Assembly (NCBI RefSeq): GCF_003049645.1
Contig: NZ_PYWK01000004.1
Span: 1-64,000, forward strand
Source of the DNA: Metasolibacillus fluoroglycofenilyticus
Lineage (GTDB): Bacteria; Bacillota; Bacilli; Bacillales_A; Planococcaceae
Direction: 5' to 3'
Length of the DNA stretch: 64,000 nt
Positions 54,661-64,000 of the stretch are shown piece by piece (position 1 is the first letter of the stretch; each line of letters opens with the position of its first letter). The notes under the pieces were generated by a model. It did not search any database, was not told the origin of the DNA, and saw only the letters and a list, made by a program, of their open reading frames with translations. The translations under genes and the position numbers were made by a program.

Positions 54661-54690
54661 ATCATATACGCAAGCACAAATAATAGTCAA
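54661..54690 (-). promoter_or_regulatory. Promoter of rplK-rplA
   Basis: -35 TTGACT (54685-54690) and -10 TATGAT (54661-54666), spacing 18 bases, minus strand, about 155 bases before rplK. Confidence 0.7.
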
Positions 54691-54772
54691 ATTTCATTTT
54701 ATTGCTTTCCACACATTGTCAATTTACGTAGACCACAATCTATTTCAAGTATATTATCTATGCTCAATTAGA

Positions 54773-55312
54773 TTAGATTTTGCGAATTTGTTCGAAGCTA
54801 AGTTCCATCAGCGTTTCGCGTCCAAACATATCCACACTAACTTTTACTTTCGATTTTTCCACATCTACTTCTTCCACTTTCCCTTGGAAATGAGCAAACG
54901 GTCCTTCTAATACTTCCACAACCTCGCCAACCTCTAAGGCAATATCACCAATTGCTGTATCCTTCATACCCATTTGAGCGAGTAAACGCTCTGCCTCTTC
55001 TGGCAATAACGGCGTTGGCTTTGCACCGCCACCTGAAGAACCAATAAAGCCTGTTACGCCAGGTGTGTTACGCACGACATACCAAGAGTCATCCGTCATA
55101 ATGATTTCCACTAGCACATAGCCTGGGAAAACTTTTCGCATAACTGTACGCTTTTTACCATCTTCTTTTACATCTACTTCTTCTTGCTCTGGAACGATTA
55201 CACGGAAAATTTTATCTTGCATCCCCATCGTTTCAACGCGCTTTTCCAAATTTGCTTTCACGCGATTTTCATAACCTGAATAGGTGTGAACTACATACCA
55301 ATTTTTCTCCAT
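54773..55312 (-). CDS. nusG: Transcription termination/antitermination factor NusG
   Basis: 179 residues: NGN domain (about 1-110, WYVVHTYSGYENRVKANLEKR) and KOW domain (about 125-175, GPFAHFQGKVEEVD). Travels with RNA polymerase, promotes pausing in Bacillus and links to S10. Confidence 0.97.
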   Translation of the reverse strand: MEKNWYVVHTYSGYENRVKANLEKRVETMGMQDKIFRVIVPEQEEVDVKEDGKKRTVMRKVFPGYVLVEIIMTDDSWYVVRNTPGVTGFIGSSGGGAKPTPLLPEEAERLLAQMGMKDTAIGDIALEVGEVVEVLEGPFAHFQGKVEEVDVEKSKVKVSVDMFGRETLMELSFEQIRKI

Positions 55313-55441
55313 AGCTACAAGGACTTTTCGTCCGTCCCTCCTTTGTTATTTTAATTCAACGGATGTCACAGTTTTTTAAGAAGATGACGCTAACTTCCAT
55401 CAAACCTCTCCAAAAATCCGGACCAGATTTTTCGCCAAATG

Positions 55442-55471
55442 AAAAAACCCGTTATGACTACGGACGGGCTA
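55442..55471 (-). terminator. Terminator-like hairpin between secE and nusG
   Basis: agcccgt pairs with acgggtt over a loop of about 11 bases, followed by TTTTTTC on the minus strand. The 178-base gap to nusG suggests partly separate expression. Confidence 0.6.
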
Positions 55472-55490
55472 TTTCATCATCAATATTATT

Positions 55491-55676
55491 TTACAAACTT
55501 AAGAACCAACGGAATAACTCTGAAATCCCTAGGTCAACTACCGAAAAATATAAAGCAAAGAAAATAACTGTCACTATAACAACAACTGTATATTTCGTTA
55601 GCTCTTTACTTTTTGGCCAGCTTGTTTTTCGCATTTCTGCGCCTACTTCTTGCAGAAAGGTTGTAACTTTACTCAT
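55491..55676 (-). CDS. secE: Preprotein translocase subunit SecE
   Basis: 61 residues: amphipathic helix with the SWPKSKEL motif and one membrane segment, the short Gram-positive form. Clamps SecY. Confidence 0.96.
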   Translation of the reverse strand: MSKVTTFLQEVGAEMRKTSWPKSKELTKYTVVVIVTVIFFALYFSVVDLGISELFRWFLSL

Positions 55677-55708
55677 CCTAGCTTAACCTCCAAAATCAAT
55701 GATATCCT

Positions 55709-55855
55709 CTATATTGTCTGTTTATGCACCGTATGTTCATTGCAGTGTGCGCAAAATTTTTTCAGCTCTAGTCGCTTTGTTGTACCTTCTTTAGCAGGCA
55801 TCGCATAGTTTCTTGAGCCACATTTCTCACAACTCATAATGACTTTTTTTGCCAT
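55709..55855 (-). CDS. rpmG: 50S ribosomal protein L33, zinc type
   Basis: 48 residues from [13 protein letters not shown] with zinc ligands Cys9, Cys12, Cys35 and Cys38. ATG at 55855 follows aaaggtga; the longer open reading upstream has no RBS. Zinc-containing paralogue in the secE-nusG position. Confidence 0.95.
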   Translation of the reverse strand: MAKKVIMSCEKCGSRNYAMPAKEGTTKRLELKKFCAHCNEHTVHKQTI

Positions 55856-55930
55856 TTGTATCACCTTTTCGGCATTTTGTCTTTTCAAGACTAACACCTA
55901 ACAATGATGCTTGTCAACAAGCTTCTTGCG

Positions 55931-56578
55931 TCAACGAATCCCTTCAACTTCCAAATGACGCTCCAATTTCCGCTTCACTCGCTGCAACGCATTATCGATT
56001 GATTTGACGTGACGGTTCAGCAGTTCAGAAATTTCATAATATGAACGTCCTTCTAAATAAAGTGCCAGTACTTGCTGCTCTAGCTCACTTAACACTTCAC
56101 TCATTTTTTCTTCTAGATAGCTGAATTCCTCTTGATTAATCATCGCATGCATAGGGTCATCAGATTGCGGGCTTGTTATGATATCCATCAATGTTCGCTC
56201 AGATTCTTCATCATAAATTGGCTTGTCTAACGACACGTAAGAATTAAGTGGGATGTGCTTTTGTCGTGTAGCCGTTTTAATGGCTGTAATAATTTGTCTT
56301 GTAACACATAGCTCAGCGAACGCTCTGAACGAAGCAAGCTTGTCCCCCTTAAAGTCTCGTATCGCTTTGTAAAGACCAATCATGCCTTCTTGTATAATAT
56401 CTTCTTTGTCAGCACCAACAAGAAAATAGGACCTTGCTTTCGCTTTCACAAATAAGCGGTATTTTGTTATTAAAAAATCTAACGCATCTGTATTTCCTAG
56501 TCGAACTTGTTCTACAAGCTCCTCGTCAGAAAGCTCTTCAAATTGCTGTATGGTTGGCATCTTACTACTTTTAAGCAA
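55931..56578 (-). CDS. sigH: RNA polymerase sigma factor SigH
   Basis: 215 residues (B. subtilis 218). Region 2 with ARSYFLVGADKEDIIQEGMI and region 4 with YYEISELLNRHVKSIDNAL. Sigma-H drives early sporulation and competence genes, fitting the spore genes at the other end of the window. Start set at TTG 56578 because gaggtga lies five bases before it; a GTG at 56596 has no RBS. Confidence 0.93.
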   Translation of the reverse strand: MLKSSKMPTIQQFEELSDEELVEQVRLGNTDALDFLITKYRLFVKAKARSYFLVGADKEDIIQEGMIGLYKAIRDFKGDKLASFRAFAELCVTRQIITAIKTATRQKHIPLNSYVSLDKPIYDEESERTLMDIITSPQSDDPMHAMINQEEFSYLEEKMSEVLSELEQQVLALYLEGRSYYEISELLNRHVKSIDNALQRVKRKLERHLEVEGIR

Positions 56579-56777
56579 TCGCTTCACCTCAGTCACTTAA
56601 GAATCATTAGCAACAGTATAATTGAACTAAACAGAAAATCAATCATCCCTTAGCTAACGCTTGTCCATCTTTTTCATATGTTTGGCGGAAGTCAATGAAT
56701 TTTATATTGCACAAGTTTTTTCTCCATTATTCAAGCAATCCACCAAAGATTTCAGCTTAATTTAATTTGGCATAACA

Positions 56778-56944
56778 GATAAAGTAAAACTTCAATCTCA
56801 GTGGAGGTTTTCCTCATCCTCCACTGATTGTTCGGTGAACCAATCGGACTTTTACGGGCAGTTCAGCTCCCACTTATCCTAAGCGTATCTTCACTTAAAT
56901 CTTGAAATGGGCGTCTTACTGCCCGTTAATGCGGGATAAATTGG
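56778..56944. repeat. Structured repeat R3, copy b (167 bp)
   Basis: First a hairpin cagtggagg...cctccactg (about 56799-56827), then acgggcag (56854-56861) able to pair with ctgcccgt (56919-56926), enclosing ctcccactt and its degenerate partner aaatgggcg. Ends gcgggataaatt. Copy a is at 15257-15392. On the minus strand the first hairpin lies at the 3' end and is followed by a T-rich stretch. It fills the sigH-rae1 gap (56579-56991), where nothing else was recognised. Confidence 0.7.
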
Positions 56945-56991
56945 CTAGTCATCCCATCATCTATGAAGTTACTTATCAAAATCTAGCTAAC

Positions 56992-57504
56992 CTACTTCAA
57001 GCCGCGTCGCCACTTTTCAAATGCAAGCTCCACATCTTTGGATAAAGAAATGCGCGAAGCTGGCTTCTCTATTTGTGTTTTTTTTACTTTGGATGAAATT
57101 TTGGTTTGCACAATTTGAATTTCAATTTCTAATTCGCGAGCAGATTTGCGCAACGCACCTTGTCCAAACACTACATTTTGCTCGGTCATATCAGAGGTTG
57201 CTACATGAATTTGTACTTTTCTACCCTTTAATTCATTCGTTAGCTTCTCTATACGCTCGTCTGCCGTTTCATTTTTCCGCGTAAATAGCACTTCGACATC
57301 GTGCTTCATATGCAATTTCTCAGTACCGGGTACAAGATACGCATCGAATACAATAATGACCCGCCATCCCATTGTCGCCTTATATTCAGCAAGCAATTCT
57401 ACTAAACGATCACGGGCATCCTCTAAGCTTTTATCGCGCAAAGGGCGCAATTCCGCCCAAGCTCCAATCATATTATAGCCGTCTACTAGCAAAACATTTT
57501 GCAT
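56992..57504 (-). CDS. rae1: Ribosome-associated endoribonuclease Rae1 (YacP)
   Basis: 170 residues, NYN/PIN-like fold: VLLVDGYNMIGAW with Asp8 and Asn11, VIIVFDAY and the ADERIEKL acidic segment. In B. subtilis it cleaves mRNA in the ribosomal A site. One base separates it from rlmB. Confidence 0.92.
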   Translation of the reverse strand: MQNVLLVDGYNMIGAWAELRPLRDKSLEDARDRLVELLAEYKATMGWRVIIVFDAYLVPGTEKLHMKHDVEVLFTRKNETADERIEKLTNELKGRKVQIHVATSDMTEQNVVFGQGALRKSARELEIEIQIVQTKISSKVKKTQIEKPASRISLSKDVELAFEKWRRGLK

Positions 57505-57505
57505 A

Positions 57506-58252
57506 TTATAAAGCTTGGCGGTTACGGTATACTTCGTACATTAACAGGGCCGCTGCAACTGAAGCATTTAACGAAGTAACATGACCAACCATCGGTAAAT
57601 GGTATAAAAAATCACATTTCTCTTTCAGTAGACGGCTCATGCCTTTCCCTTCACTACCGATAATAATCGCTAACGGCAATGTAGCATCCATTTTGCGATA
57701 ATCCGCGGAACCCTTTGCATCGGTACCAGCAACCCATATCCCGCGCTCCTTTAGTTCATCTACAGTTTGCGCTAAATTCGTTACTCGTACAACAGGCACA
57801 TGCTCGATTGCTCCCGTCGAAGCCTTTGCAACAACCGCTGTCAAGCCAACCGCGCGACGTTTCGGAATAATTATACCATGCACACCAACCGCATCTGCCG
57901 TTCGCATAATAGAGCCTAAATTATGAGGGTCTTCCAACTCATCTAAAATTAAGAAAAATGGATCCTCGCCTTTTGCTTGTGCGGCTGAAAATAAATCTTC
58001 TAGCTCTGCATAATCATAGGCTGCAACAGACGCTACAATTCCTTGATGGTTTGCATCCGACAGCTGATCCACCTTTTTCTTCGGCACAAACTGCACGAGC
58101 ACACCACGCTCACGTGCTAAATCTAACAGCTCCTGAATGCCTGCTTTTTTGACACCTTCTGCAATCCATAGCTTGTTCATTTCGCGACCTGAACGCAATG
58201 CCTCTAATACTGGGTTTTTTCCTGCAATCATTTCACCAGCTTGCTCTGCCAT
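57506..58252 (-). CDS. rlmB: 23S rRNA (guanosine-2'-O-)-methyltransferase RlmB
   Basis: 248 residues: substrate-binding N-terminal domain (about 1-80) and a knotted SpoU domain with DPHNLGSIMRTADAVG, IIIGSEGKGMSRL and SLNASVAAALLMYEV. Methylates G2251-type loop of 23S rRNA. Confidence 0.94.
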   Translation of the reverse strand: MAEQAGEMIAGKNPVLEALRSGREMNKLWIAEGVKKAGIQELLDLARERGVLVQFVPKKKVDQLSDANHQGIVASVAAYDYAELEDLFSAAQAKGEDPFFLILDELEDPHNLGSIMRTADAVGVHGIIIPKRRAVGLTAVVAKASTGAIEHVPVVRVTNLAQTVDELKERGIWVAGTDAKGSADYRKMDATLPLAIIIGSEGKGMSRLLKEKCDFLYHLPMVGHVTSLNASVAAALLMYEVYRNRQAL

Positions 58253-58267
58253 CTACGACACTCCTCT

Positions 58268-58669
58268 CTACTGTTCTACGATTGTAATTGCATAATTAAT
58301 TATTTCATCCACTCGGTCCAACTGTCCTAATAAATATAAGCTACCGAGCACCGCTTCAAAGCCCGAGCTGTTGCGATATGTTTGCACATCTGTATTTTTC
58401 GGTATGGAGCCTGATTTAGCATTGCGACCTCTCTTAAATACCGCAAGCTCTTCCTCCGTCAAATAATTTTCCTCTAGCAAACGATATATGACCATTGATT
58501 GCGCCTTTGCAGATACATATTTGGTCGCCTCACGATGCAGCGTATTCGGCTTCACTCGCCCCATGCGCAGAAGGTGTTCGCGCACCCTCTGCTCAAGCAC
58601 CGCATCTCCCATATAGGCAAGTGCTAGCGCATTCAATTGTTTAACATCTTCTTTTCGAAGCTCTGACAT
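58268..58669 (-). CDS. mrnC: Mini-ribonuclease III MrnC
   Basis: 133 residues with an RNase III fold ([20 protein letters not shown]) and no dsRNA-binding domain. It trims the ends of pre-23S rRNA. Four bases after cysS. Confidence 0.94.
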   Translation of the reverse strand: MSELRKEDVKQLNALALAYMGDAVLEQRVREHLLRMGRVKPNTLHREATKYVSAKAQSMVIYRLLEENYLTEEELAVFKRGRNAKSGSIPKNTDVQTYRNSSGFEAVLGSLYLLGQLDRVDEIINYAITIVEQ

Positions 58670-58673
58670 CCTA

Positions 58674-60074
58674 TTACCCTCGTTTCCAGCGTGTACCTTG
58701 ACGCGTATCTTCCAATACGATATTCAAGCTCAATAAATGGTCACGAATTTCGTCAGAACGTGCAAAATCACGGTTTTTACGCGCTGCATTCCGCTCTTCA
58801 ATTAACGCCTCTATTTCTTCATCAAGCAGCTCTTCTTCCGCTTTTAACACAATCCCTAAAACATCACCAAGTCGGTCAAATGTTGTAAGGAATTTTTGTA
58901 AAACCTCTTGCTCTGTATTACTTTCAGCTACATAAATATTTGCTAAACGAGCTAATTCAAATAAAGCCGTAATCGCATTGGCTGTATTAAAATCATCATT
59001 CATTGCATCCTCAAACTGCTGCTGGATTGCCGCAATTTGCGTTAGCCACCCTTCAGCATTGTTTACTAAATTAGCCGCTCGCGCAAGGCGATGCTCTACA
59101 TTGTTATACGCTGTGCGAATTCGCTCTAAGCCTGTGCGTGCTGCCTCAACTAAATCTTGTGCAAAGTTGATTGGCTGGCGGTAGTGTACAGATAACATAA
59201 AGAAGCGTAGCACTTGCGGATCGATTTGCTGGCGAATATCATGTACTAATACAAAATTCCCTAATGACTTCGACATTTTTTCATTATCGATATTAATATA
59301 GCCATTATGCATCCAATAACGCGCAAATGTTTTTCCTGTATGCGCCTCTGATTGTGCAATTTCATTTTCATGGTGCGGGAATGTCAAATCTTGACCGCCT
59401 GCGTGGATATCAATTGTATCACCTAAATGCTCACGTGCCATTACAGAGCACTCGATATGCCAGCCCGGTCGACCATCTCCCCAAGGACTAGCCCAGAAAA
59501 TTTCATTCGGCTTTACTGCTTTCCAAAGGGCGAAATCAAGCGGGTCTTCCTTTTTCTCTCCCGCTTCGATACGCGCACCAACCTTTAGGTCATCAATGGA
59601 TTGGTGTGATAATTTACCATAACCATCAAATTTACGCGTTCGATAGTAAACGTCTCCTGCTGATTCATATGCATAGCCCTTATCAATTAATACTTGGATA
59701 AATGCAATAATATCATTCATATGCTCCGTTACGCGTGGATGCACATCTGCTTTACGGCAACCTAGTGCTGTAATATCGTCGAAATATGCCCCGATAAAAC
59801 GCTCCGTCAGTTCAAATACTTCTTCACCTAGCTCATTAGCCGCTTTAATAATTTTGTCATCAACATCTGTAAAATTAGATACGAATTTCACTTCGTAGCC
59901 TGCATATTGAAAATAGCGACGCACTGTATCATACACAATAACAGGACGTGAGTTCCCGATATGAATATAGTTATAAACAGTCGGTCCGCACACGTACATT
60001 TTTACCTTGCCCTCTTCTAATGGCACAAACGTTTCCTTTTGTCGTGTTAATGAGTTGAAAATCGAAATGCTCAT
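58674..60074 (-). CDS. cysS: Cysteinyl-tRNA synthetase
   Basis: 466 residues, class [17 protein letters not shown] (HIGN) and KMSKSLGN. Preceded by its own T-box leader, so it is expressed according to tRNA-Cys charging and heads the transcript cysS-mrnC-rlmB-rae1. In B. subtilis it follows cysE directly; here gltX lies upstream. Confidence 0.98.
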   Translation of the reverse strand: MSISIFNSLTRQKETFVPLEEGKVKMYVCGPTVYNYIHIGNSRPVIVYDTVRRYFQYAGYEVKFVSNFTDVDDKIIKAANELGEEVFELTERFIGAYFDDITALGCRKADVHPRVTEHMNDIIAFIQVLIDKGYAYESAGDVYYRTRKFDGYGKLSHQSIDDLKVGARIEAGEKKEDPLDFALWKAVKPNEIFWASPWGDGRPGWHIECSVMAREHLGDTIDIHAGGQDLTFPHHENEIAQSEAHTGKTFARYWMHNGYINIDNEKMSKSLGNFVLVHDIRQQIDPQVLRFFMLSVHYRQPINFAQDLVEAARTGLERIRTAYNNVEHRLARAANLVNNAEGWLTQIAAIQQQFEDAMNDDFNTANAITALFELARLANIYVAESNTEQEVLQKFLTTFDRLGDVLGIVLKAEEELLDEEIEALIEERNAARKNRDFARSDEIRDHLLSLNIVLEDTRQGTRWKRG

Positions 60075-60156
60075 CTTTTTCTCTCCTTTTCATCATTCTC
60101 CAAGCCCTCTTGACATCGCCATTTACGCAAATGCCTAGCGTTTATAATTATCAATA

Positions 60157-60510
60157 CAAAAAACGTCTCCGCCACAAAATTGTGACAGAGACGCATAATT
60201 AGCGTGGTTCCACTCTGCTTGAAAGGGTCAAATCAACTATGCTTCGGTCAGATTTCTTAAATTTCGCTAGGGAAATTTTTTCGCAATCTGTCAAAAGCGT
60301 TGTTTTGATTCAGCGATGCTAAAATCAAGATTAGTCCACTTTCCGCTTTAAAGTCCTTTTAACGATGGACGACTCCGGCTTGCCTACTTTCCGTTTCAGC
60401 GAAGCGCTCAAAGGTGCATTTCCGTGTTGCCTAGGCTCAGACTACTTTCAGCCGGTGGTAGTCCTCTCTTGTCGAGCATGCGCGACGTACTTCTCCTTAT
60501 CAAAGCTTTC
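60157..60510 (-). ncRNA. T-box leader of cysS (tRNA-Cys responsive)
   Basis: Minus strand, in order: aaggagaagtacgtcgcg and agagagg of stem I, a likely UGC (Cys) specifier in ggaaatgcacctttg (about 60408-60423), the T-box agagtggaaccacgct (60201-60216) and a terminator cgtctctgtcac / gtggcggagacg with T6 (60157-60193). Uncharged tRNA-Cys would stabilise the antiterminator. Confidence 0.92.
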
Positions 60511-60557
60511 ATATATAGTAGCTTTATTGTACAGAAATTAGTAAAAAAATCAAACAT

Positions 60558-62018
60558 TTAATTCGCGTACTTTTCTACGCGAGCAATAACTTTCTCTTTA
60601 CCAATTAATGCAATAGCATTCGGTAACTCTGGGCCATGTGTTTGACCAGTTGTTACTACACGAATTGGCATAAATAAATTTTTCCCCTTATGACCTGTTT
60701 CTTTTTGTACAGCTTTAATCGCAGCCTTAATTGATTCTGCATCAAACGACGCTAGCGACTCTAATTGTGCTTTAAATGATGTCATTACTTCAGGTACCTG
60801 CTCACCCGCTAACACCTCTGTAGCTTCTGCATCATAGTCGATTTCATCTTTAAAGAATTGCGCAGAAAGCTCGACAATTTCAGCTCCAAAGCTCATTTGG
60901 TCGTGATATAAACCAATTAATTCAGAAGCCCAAGCAGCTTGCTCTTCATTTAGTTCCATAGGTAAAAGATTCGCTTTTTGTAAATGCGGTAATGCCAATG
61001 CGACAACTTCTTTACGATCTAGCTTTTTAATATATTGATTATTCATCCACGTAAGCTTCGTTTTATCAAACATAGAAGGTGATTTAGATAAACGTTTTTC
61101 ATCAAATAGCTCGATAAATTGCGCTTTCGTGAAAATCTCCTCTTCCCCTTCTGGAGACCAGCCTAGCAGTGCAAAGAAATTGAACATTGCCTCTGGTAAG
61201 TAACCTAAATCTTTATATTGCGCTACGAATTGAATAATTGATTCATCACGTTTCGAAAGCTTTTTACGATCTTCATTAACGATTAATGTCATATGCCCGT
61301 ACTGTGGATATTCCCAATCAAAGGCATCAAAAATCATCATTTGTTTCGGTGTATTTGATAAATGTTCCTCACCACGGAAGACGTGTGAAATTTCCATGAA
61401 GTGGTCATCTAATACGACCGCATAGTTATATGTTGGAATACCGTTTGCTTTTACTAGCACCCAATCGCCGATATCCTTTGACTCAAAAATAACCTCACCG
61501 CGCACTAAGTCTGTAAACTTGTACGTTGTGTCTGCTGGTACGCGCATACGTATCGTATAAGCTTCTCCAGCCGCTTCCTTCTTCGCTACTTCATCCGCTG
61601 TTAAATGACGGCATTTACCATCATATGTCGGCGCAGCAACACCATTTGCTTTTTGTGCCTCACGTGATGCCTCGAGCTCCTCTGATGTACAAAAACATTT
61701 ATATGCTTTTCCTTCAGCCAGTAGACGCTCCGCATACTCTTTATAAATATCAAGGCGCTCCATTTGGCGATATGGTGCATACGGTCCGCCGATATCGATT
61801 GATTCATCAGGTATAATACCTAGCCAGCGCAGGTTGTCGAGCTGAGATGCTTCCCCGCCCTCCACATTACGCTCGATATCCGTATCTTCAATACGCACGA
61901 TAAATTTACCATCATGGTGTTTGGCATATAAATAGTTAAATAATGCTGTACGCGCTCCGCCAATATGTAAAAAACCCGTTGGCGATGGCGCATAGCGAAC
62001 ACGAACTTGTTTCGTCAT
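60558..62018 (-). CDS. gltX: Glutamyl-tRNA synthetase
   Basis: 486 residues, class I, HIGG at 18-21 ([14 protein letters not shown]) and KLSKRDES. In Bacillales GltX also charges tRNA-Gln, later amidated by GatCAB. RBS caggagg. A hairpin separates it from ispF upstream. Confidence 0.98.
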   Translation of the reverse strand: MTKQVRVRYAPSPTGFLHIGGARTALFNYLYAKHHDGKFIVRIEDTDIERNVEGGEASQLDNLRWLGIIPDESIDIGGPYAPYRQMERLDIYKEYAERLLAEGKAYKCFCTSEELEASREAQKANGVAAPTYDGKCRHLTADEVAKKEAAGEAYTIRMRVPADTTYKFTDLVRGEVIFESKDIGDWVLVKANGIPTYNYAVVLDDHFMEISHVFRGEEHLSNTPKQMMIFDAFDWEYPQYGHMTLIVNEDRKKLSKRDESIIQFVAQYKDLGYLPEAMFNFFALLGWSPEGEEEIFTKAQFIELFDEKRLSKSPSMFDKTKLTWMNNQYIKKLDRKEVVALALPHLQKANLLPMELNEEQAAWASELIGLYHDQMSFGAEIVELSAQFFKDEIDYDAEATEVLAGEQVPEVMTSFKAQLESLASFDAESIKAAIKAVQKETGHKGKNLFMPIRVVTTGQTHGPELPNAIALIGKEKVIARVEKYAN

Positions 62019-62197
62019 AAAAAAACCTCCTGAATTTTAACGGATTTCCGACCGTTTTCAACTTTGTCCATTTTACCACTGTCCATATACAATTAAAAGT
62101 ATAGGAGTAAAAAAGCAAAGCACTCATTATAAACGACCAAGCGATGAATATAAAACAGCTTTTTAAATCATGACCTACACTCTAAAAAGCAATAATA

Positions 62198-62239
62198 GCT
62201 GTTCAAAAAGTTGCATGTTAAACCACTTTTCAAACAGCC
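62198..62239 (-). terminator. Hairpin between ispF and gltX
   Basis: gctgttcaaaaagt pairs with acttttcaaacagc just after the ispF stop. Member of the GCTGTCCAAAA hairpin family, with some mismatches. Confidence 0.5.
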
Positions 62240-62244
62240 ACTCA

Positions 62245-62724
62245 TTATTGTTTTTTAATTAACAAAATCGTAGCTAAAGCTGCAATTCCTTCCTCACGAC
62301 CAACAAAGCCTAACTTTTCTGTCGTCGTCGCCTTTACATTCACTTGTGATGCGTCTGCATTTAACAGCTCCGCAATTCGATTACGCATAGGTTCAATATA
62401 AGGTGCCATTTTCGGACGCTGTGCCATAATTGTTGCATCTACATTCCCTAACACATAGCCTTTCTCCTCGACAATCTTCCAAATATACTGTAGCAATTTT
62501 GCCGAATCAGCGTCCTTCCACTCAGGGTCTGTATCCGGAAAGTGACGTCCGATATCTCCCTCACCAATTGCGCCAAGTGCCGCATCCGTAATCGTATGTA
62601 ATAATACGTCTGCATCAGAATGCCCTAAAAGACCGCGTTCATGTGGAATTTCAATCCCGCCTAAAATTAATTTGCGCCCCTCCGCAAATGCATGTACATC
62701 ATAGCCTTGTCCTACTCGAAACAT
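62245..62724 (-). CDS. ispF: 2-C-methyl-D-erythritol 2,4-cyclodiphosphate synthase IspF
   Basis: 159 residues from [13 protein letters not shown], zinc ligands Asp9 and His11 plus the HSDAD segment. Fifth step of the MEP isoprenoid pathway. ATG at 62724 has aaaggaag at proper spacing; the ATG six bases earlier does not. ispD, normally adjacent, is not in the window. Confidence 0.96.
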   Translation of the reverse strand: MFRVGQGYDVHAFAEGRKLILGGIEIPHERGLLGHSDADVLLHTITDAALGAIGEGDIGRHFPDTDPEWKDADSAKLLQYIWKIVEEKGYVLGNVDATIMAQRPKMAPYIEPMRNRIAELLNADASQVNVKATTTEKLGFVGREEGIAALATILLIKKQ

Positions 62725-62835
62725 ATTCATCTTCCTTTAATTTTTATTTATTCTACTATTTAAGGTGACCCAAAGTCATCACATAAAAGCTTCTGTTCTA
62801 TTCCCTATCATACCAAAATTTGCGCTGAAATAGGG

Positions 62836-62942
62836 AAGAGACCGTCTAAAAAATCATTTTGAGACGGTCCCTTTGTGACGAATAACCATAAGAGCACATG
62901 TTTTTGTGCCTGTCGCCTCGCTTTTGGCACAAAAAAATTTAT
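62836..62942. repeat. Dispersed repeat family R2, copy d
   Basis: Hairpin gaccgtct / agacggtc (62840-62869) followed by acgaataac and then gtgcctgtcgcctcgctttt with ggcac, the same parts as the other R2 copies. It lies after the serine acetyltransferase gene and may end its transcript. Confidence 0.55.
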
Positions 62943-62951
62943 CTAAAATTT

Positions 62952-63893
62952 TTAAATATGATACTCAATGTTTTTCATTTGACTATTACTAATATTTGGA
63001 GATGGTTGTGAATTATAAACACGAGAATACGGTGGGACAGAATGCGTTAGCCAAATATTACTTCCTAGCACCGAATCATGACCGATTGTCGTTTCTCCAC
63101 CTAAAATCGTCGCACCCGCATAAATGACTACATTATCCTCAATATTCGGATGGCGCTTAATTCCTTTAATTGGATTTCCATTCGCATCAAGCGGGAAGCT
63201 TAACGCTCCCAACGTCACACCTTGATAAATTTTCACATTGTTGCCAATTGTACATGTTTCTCCAATAACAACCCCTGTACCATGGTCAATAAAAAATGAC
63301 TCGCCTATCGATGCCCCCGGGTGAATATCAATACCCGTTAAACGATGCGCATACTCTGACATAATACGTGGCACAATTTGCACACCCATCTCATACAGCT
63401 CATGCGCAATGCGATGAGTAAACACTGCTACAATTGATGGATAGCTTAGCAAAATCTCCTCTGTTGAAAGTGCCGCTGGGTCTCCGTTGTAGGCAGCTTG
63501 AATATCCGTTTGCAGCATTTTGCGAATTGTTGGGAACCTAGCAATTAAATTCATCACAATTTTGTCCGCCTGCTCACGGCAATACGTCCCACAATTTGCT
63601 GGGTCGCTATCTTCCATATTATAAATCAACACTTTTTCTATAATATCACGCAAATCTAATGCTGCCTCACGCAATTTATTACTACTCACAATATTAATGC
63701 GCATCTCATCAATTGGTGGCGTTGTGTAAATGCCCGGAAATAATACTTCATGAAAGTTATCTAAAATTTTATAGATTTGATCACGTCCGATAAAGCCTAT
63801 AGAATTTTCAATATCAACATACTGCTTATTTATATCATTTAAAGAGCTCGTAATTGCTGGTATTTTTTCATTCAACCATTCATTTAAGTTCAT
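62952..63893 (-). CDS. cysE: Serine O-acetyltransferase (EpsC/CysE type)
   Basis: 313 residues: helical N-terminal domain, then a left-handed beta-helix of hexapeptide repeats (HPGASIGESFFIDHGTG, IGETCTIGNNVKIYQG). Makes O-acetylserine for cysteine synthesis. Longer than B. subtilis CysE (217) and of the EpsC class. ATG at 63893 follows aagggg; a TTG seven codons earlier overlaps that RBS. Same direction as ispF but about 230 bases apart. Confidence 0.88.
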   Translation of the reverse strand: MNLNEWLNEKIPAITSSLNDINKQYVDIENSIGFIGRDQIYKILDNFHEVLFPGIYTTPPIDEMRINIVSSNKLREAALDLRDIIEKVLIYNMEDSDPANCGTYCREQADKIVMNLIARFPTIRKMLQTDIQAAYNGDPAALSTEEILLSYPSIVAVFTHRIAHELYEMGVQIVPRIMSEYAHRLTGIDIHPGASIGESFFIDHGTGVVIGETCTIGNNVKIYQGVTLGALSFPLDANGNPIKGIKRHPNIEDNVVIYAGATILGGETTIGHDSVLGSNIWLTHSVPPYSRVYNSQPSPNISNSQMKNIEYHI

Positions 63894-64000
63894 AACAACA
63901 AAACACCCCTTCAATTTTTAGTCTATTCTCTGATTAATCATATATCAATACTCGTGTTTTTATAAGGGTACAAAAGATTGTCGCGCTTTGCAAGCACAGA

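Overview
The window is a low-GC Firmicute chromosome segment, most likely a spore-former of the Planococcaceae/Caryophanaceae (Lysinibacillus/Solibacillus type). Evidence: the Bacillus-style super-cluster of ribosomal protein and RNA polymerase genes, the sporulation genes next to it (kbaA, gerD, salA, cwlD, sigH, a pdaB relative), zinc forms of L33/L36/S14, a tRNA-responsive T-box and an L10 leader. Almost everything reads on the minus strand; below, 'upstream' follows the minus-strand direction of transcription, so the first genes of each operon have the highest coordinates.

Layout. 1-260: promoter and leader of an rRNA operon that runs off the left edge. 265-4920: sporulation/germination block in B. 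subtilis order (pdaB position, kbaA, gerD, salA, cwlD). 4930-14150: accessory island between cwlD and rpsI holding a TetR regulator, a DsbA/SpxH-like protein, a TPP-riboswitch operon tenA-thiY-thiX-thiZ, a flavodoxin/ferredoxin-reductase-like protein and a MarR plus serine hydrolase pair. 14200-18650: rplM-rpsI, truA and the ECF transporter core ecfA1-ecfA2-ecfT. 19100-33460: rpsJ (S10) to rplQ, the fused S10-spc-alpha operons, with map reduced to a remnant between adk and infA. 33900-38460: a Bce-type peptide-antibiotic sensing and detoxification module (regulator, kinase, ABC ATPase, permease) inserted between tuf and rpsJ. 38600-43340: str operon (rplGB, rpsL, rpsG, fusA, tuf). 43500-55900: rpmG-secE-nusG-rplK-rplA-rplJ-rplL-rsmC-like-rpoB-rpoC. 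55900-63900: sigH, rae1, rlmB, mrnC, cysS (with its own T-box), gltX, ispF and a cysE-type serine acetyltransferase.

The genes form the core of translation and transcription, with protein export (secY, secE), tRNA charging and rRNA/mRNA processing. The accessory genes concern thiamine-pyrimidine salvage, vitamin uptake energising, cell-envelope antibiotic defence and redox functions.

Most notable observations: (1) a decayed map gene still recognisable by three collinear motifs between adk and infA; (2) RpoB has Asn at the rifampicin-site position that is His in E. coli (526), B. subtilis (482) and S. aureus (481); (3) four families of short dispersed repeats in the gaps, including a two-copy ~205 bp MITE whose terminal hairpin recurs alone as probable terminators; (4) a canonical intrinsic terminator between rpoB and rpoC; (5) a PdaB-locus protein that has lost the deacetylase catalytic motifs. 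No CRISPR array, tRNA gene, intact transposase or prophage was seen. I did not find a convincing wholly new multi-gene system; the novelty lies in the repeats, gene decay and regulatory sites.
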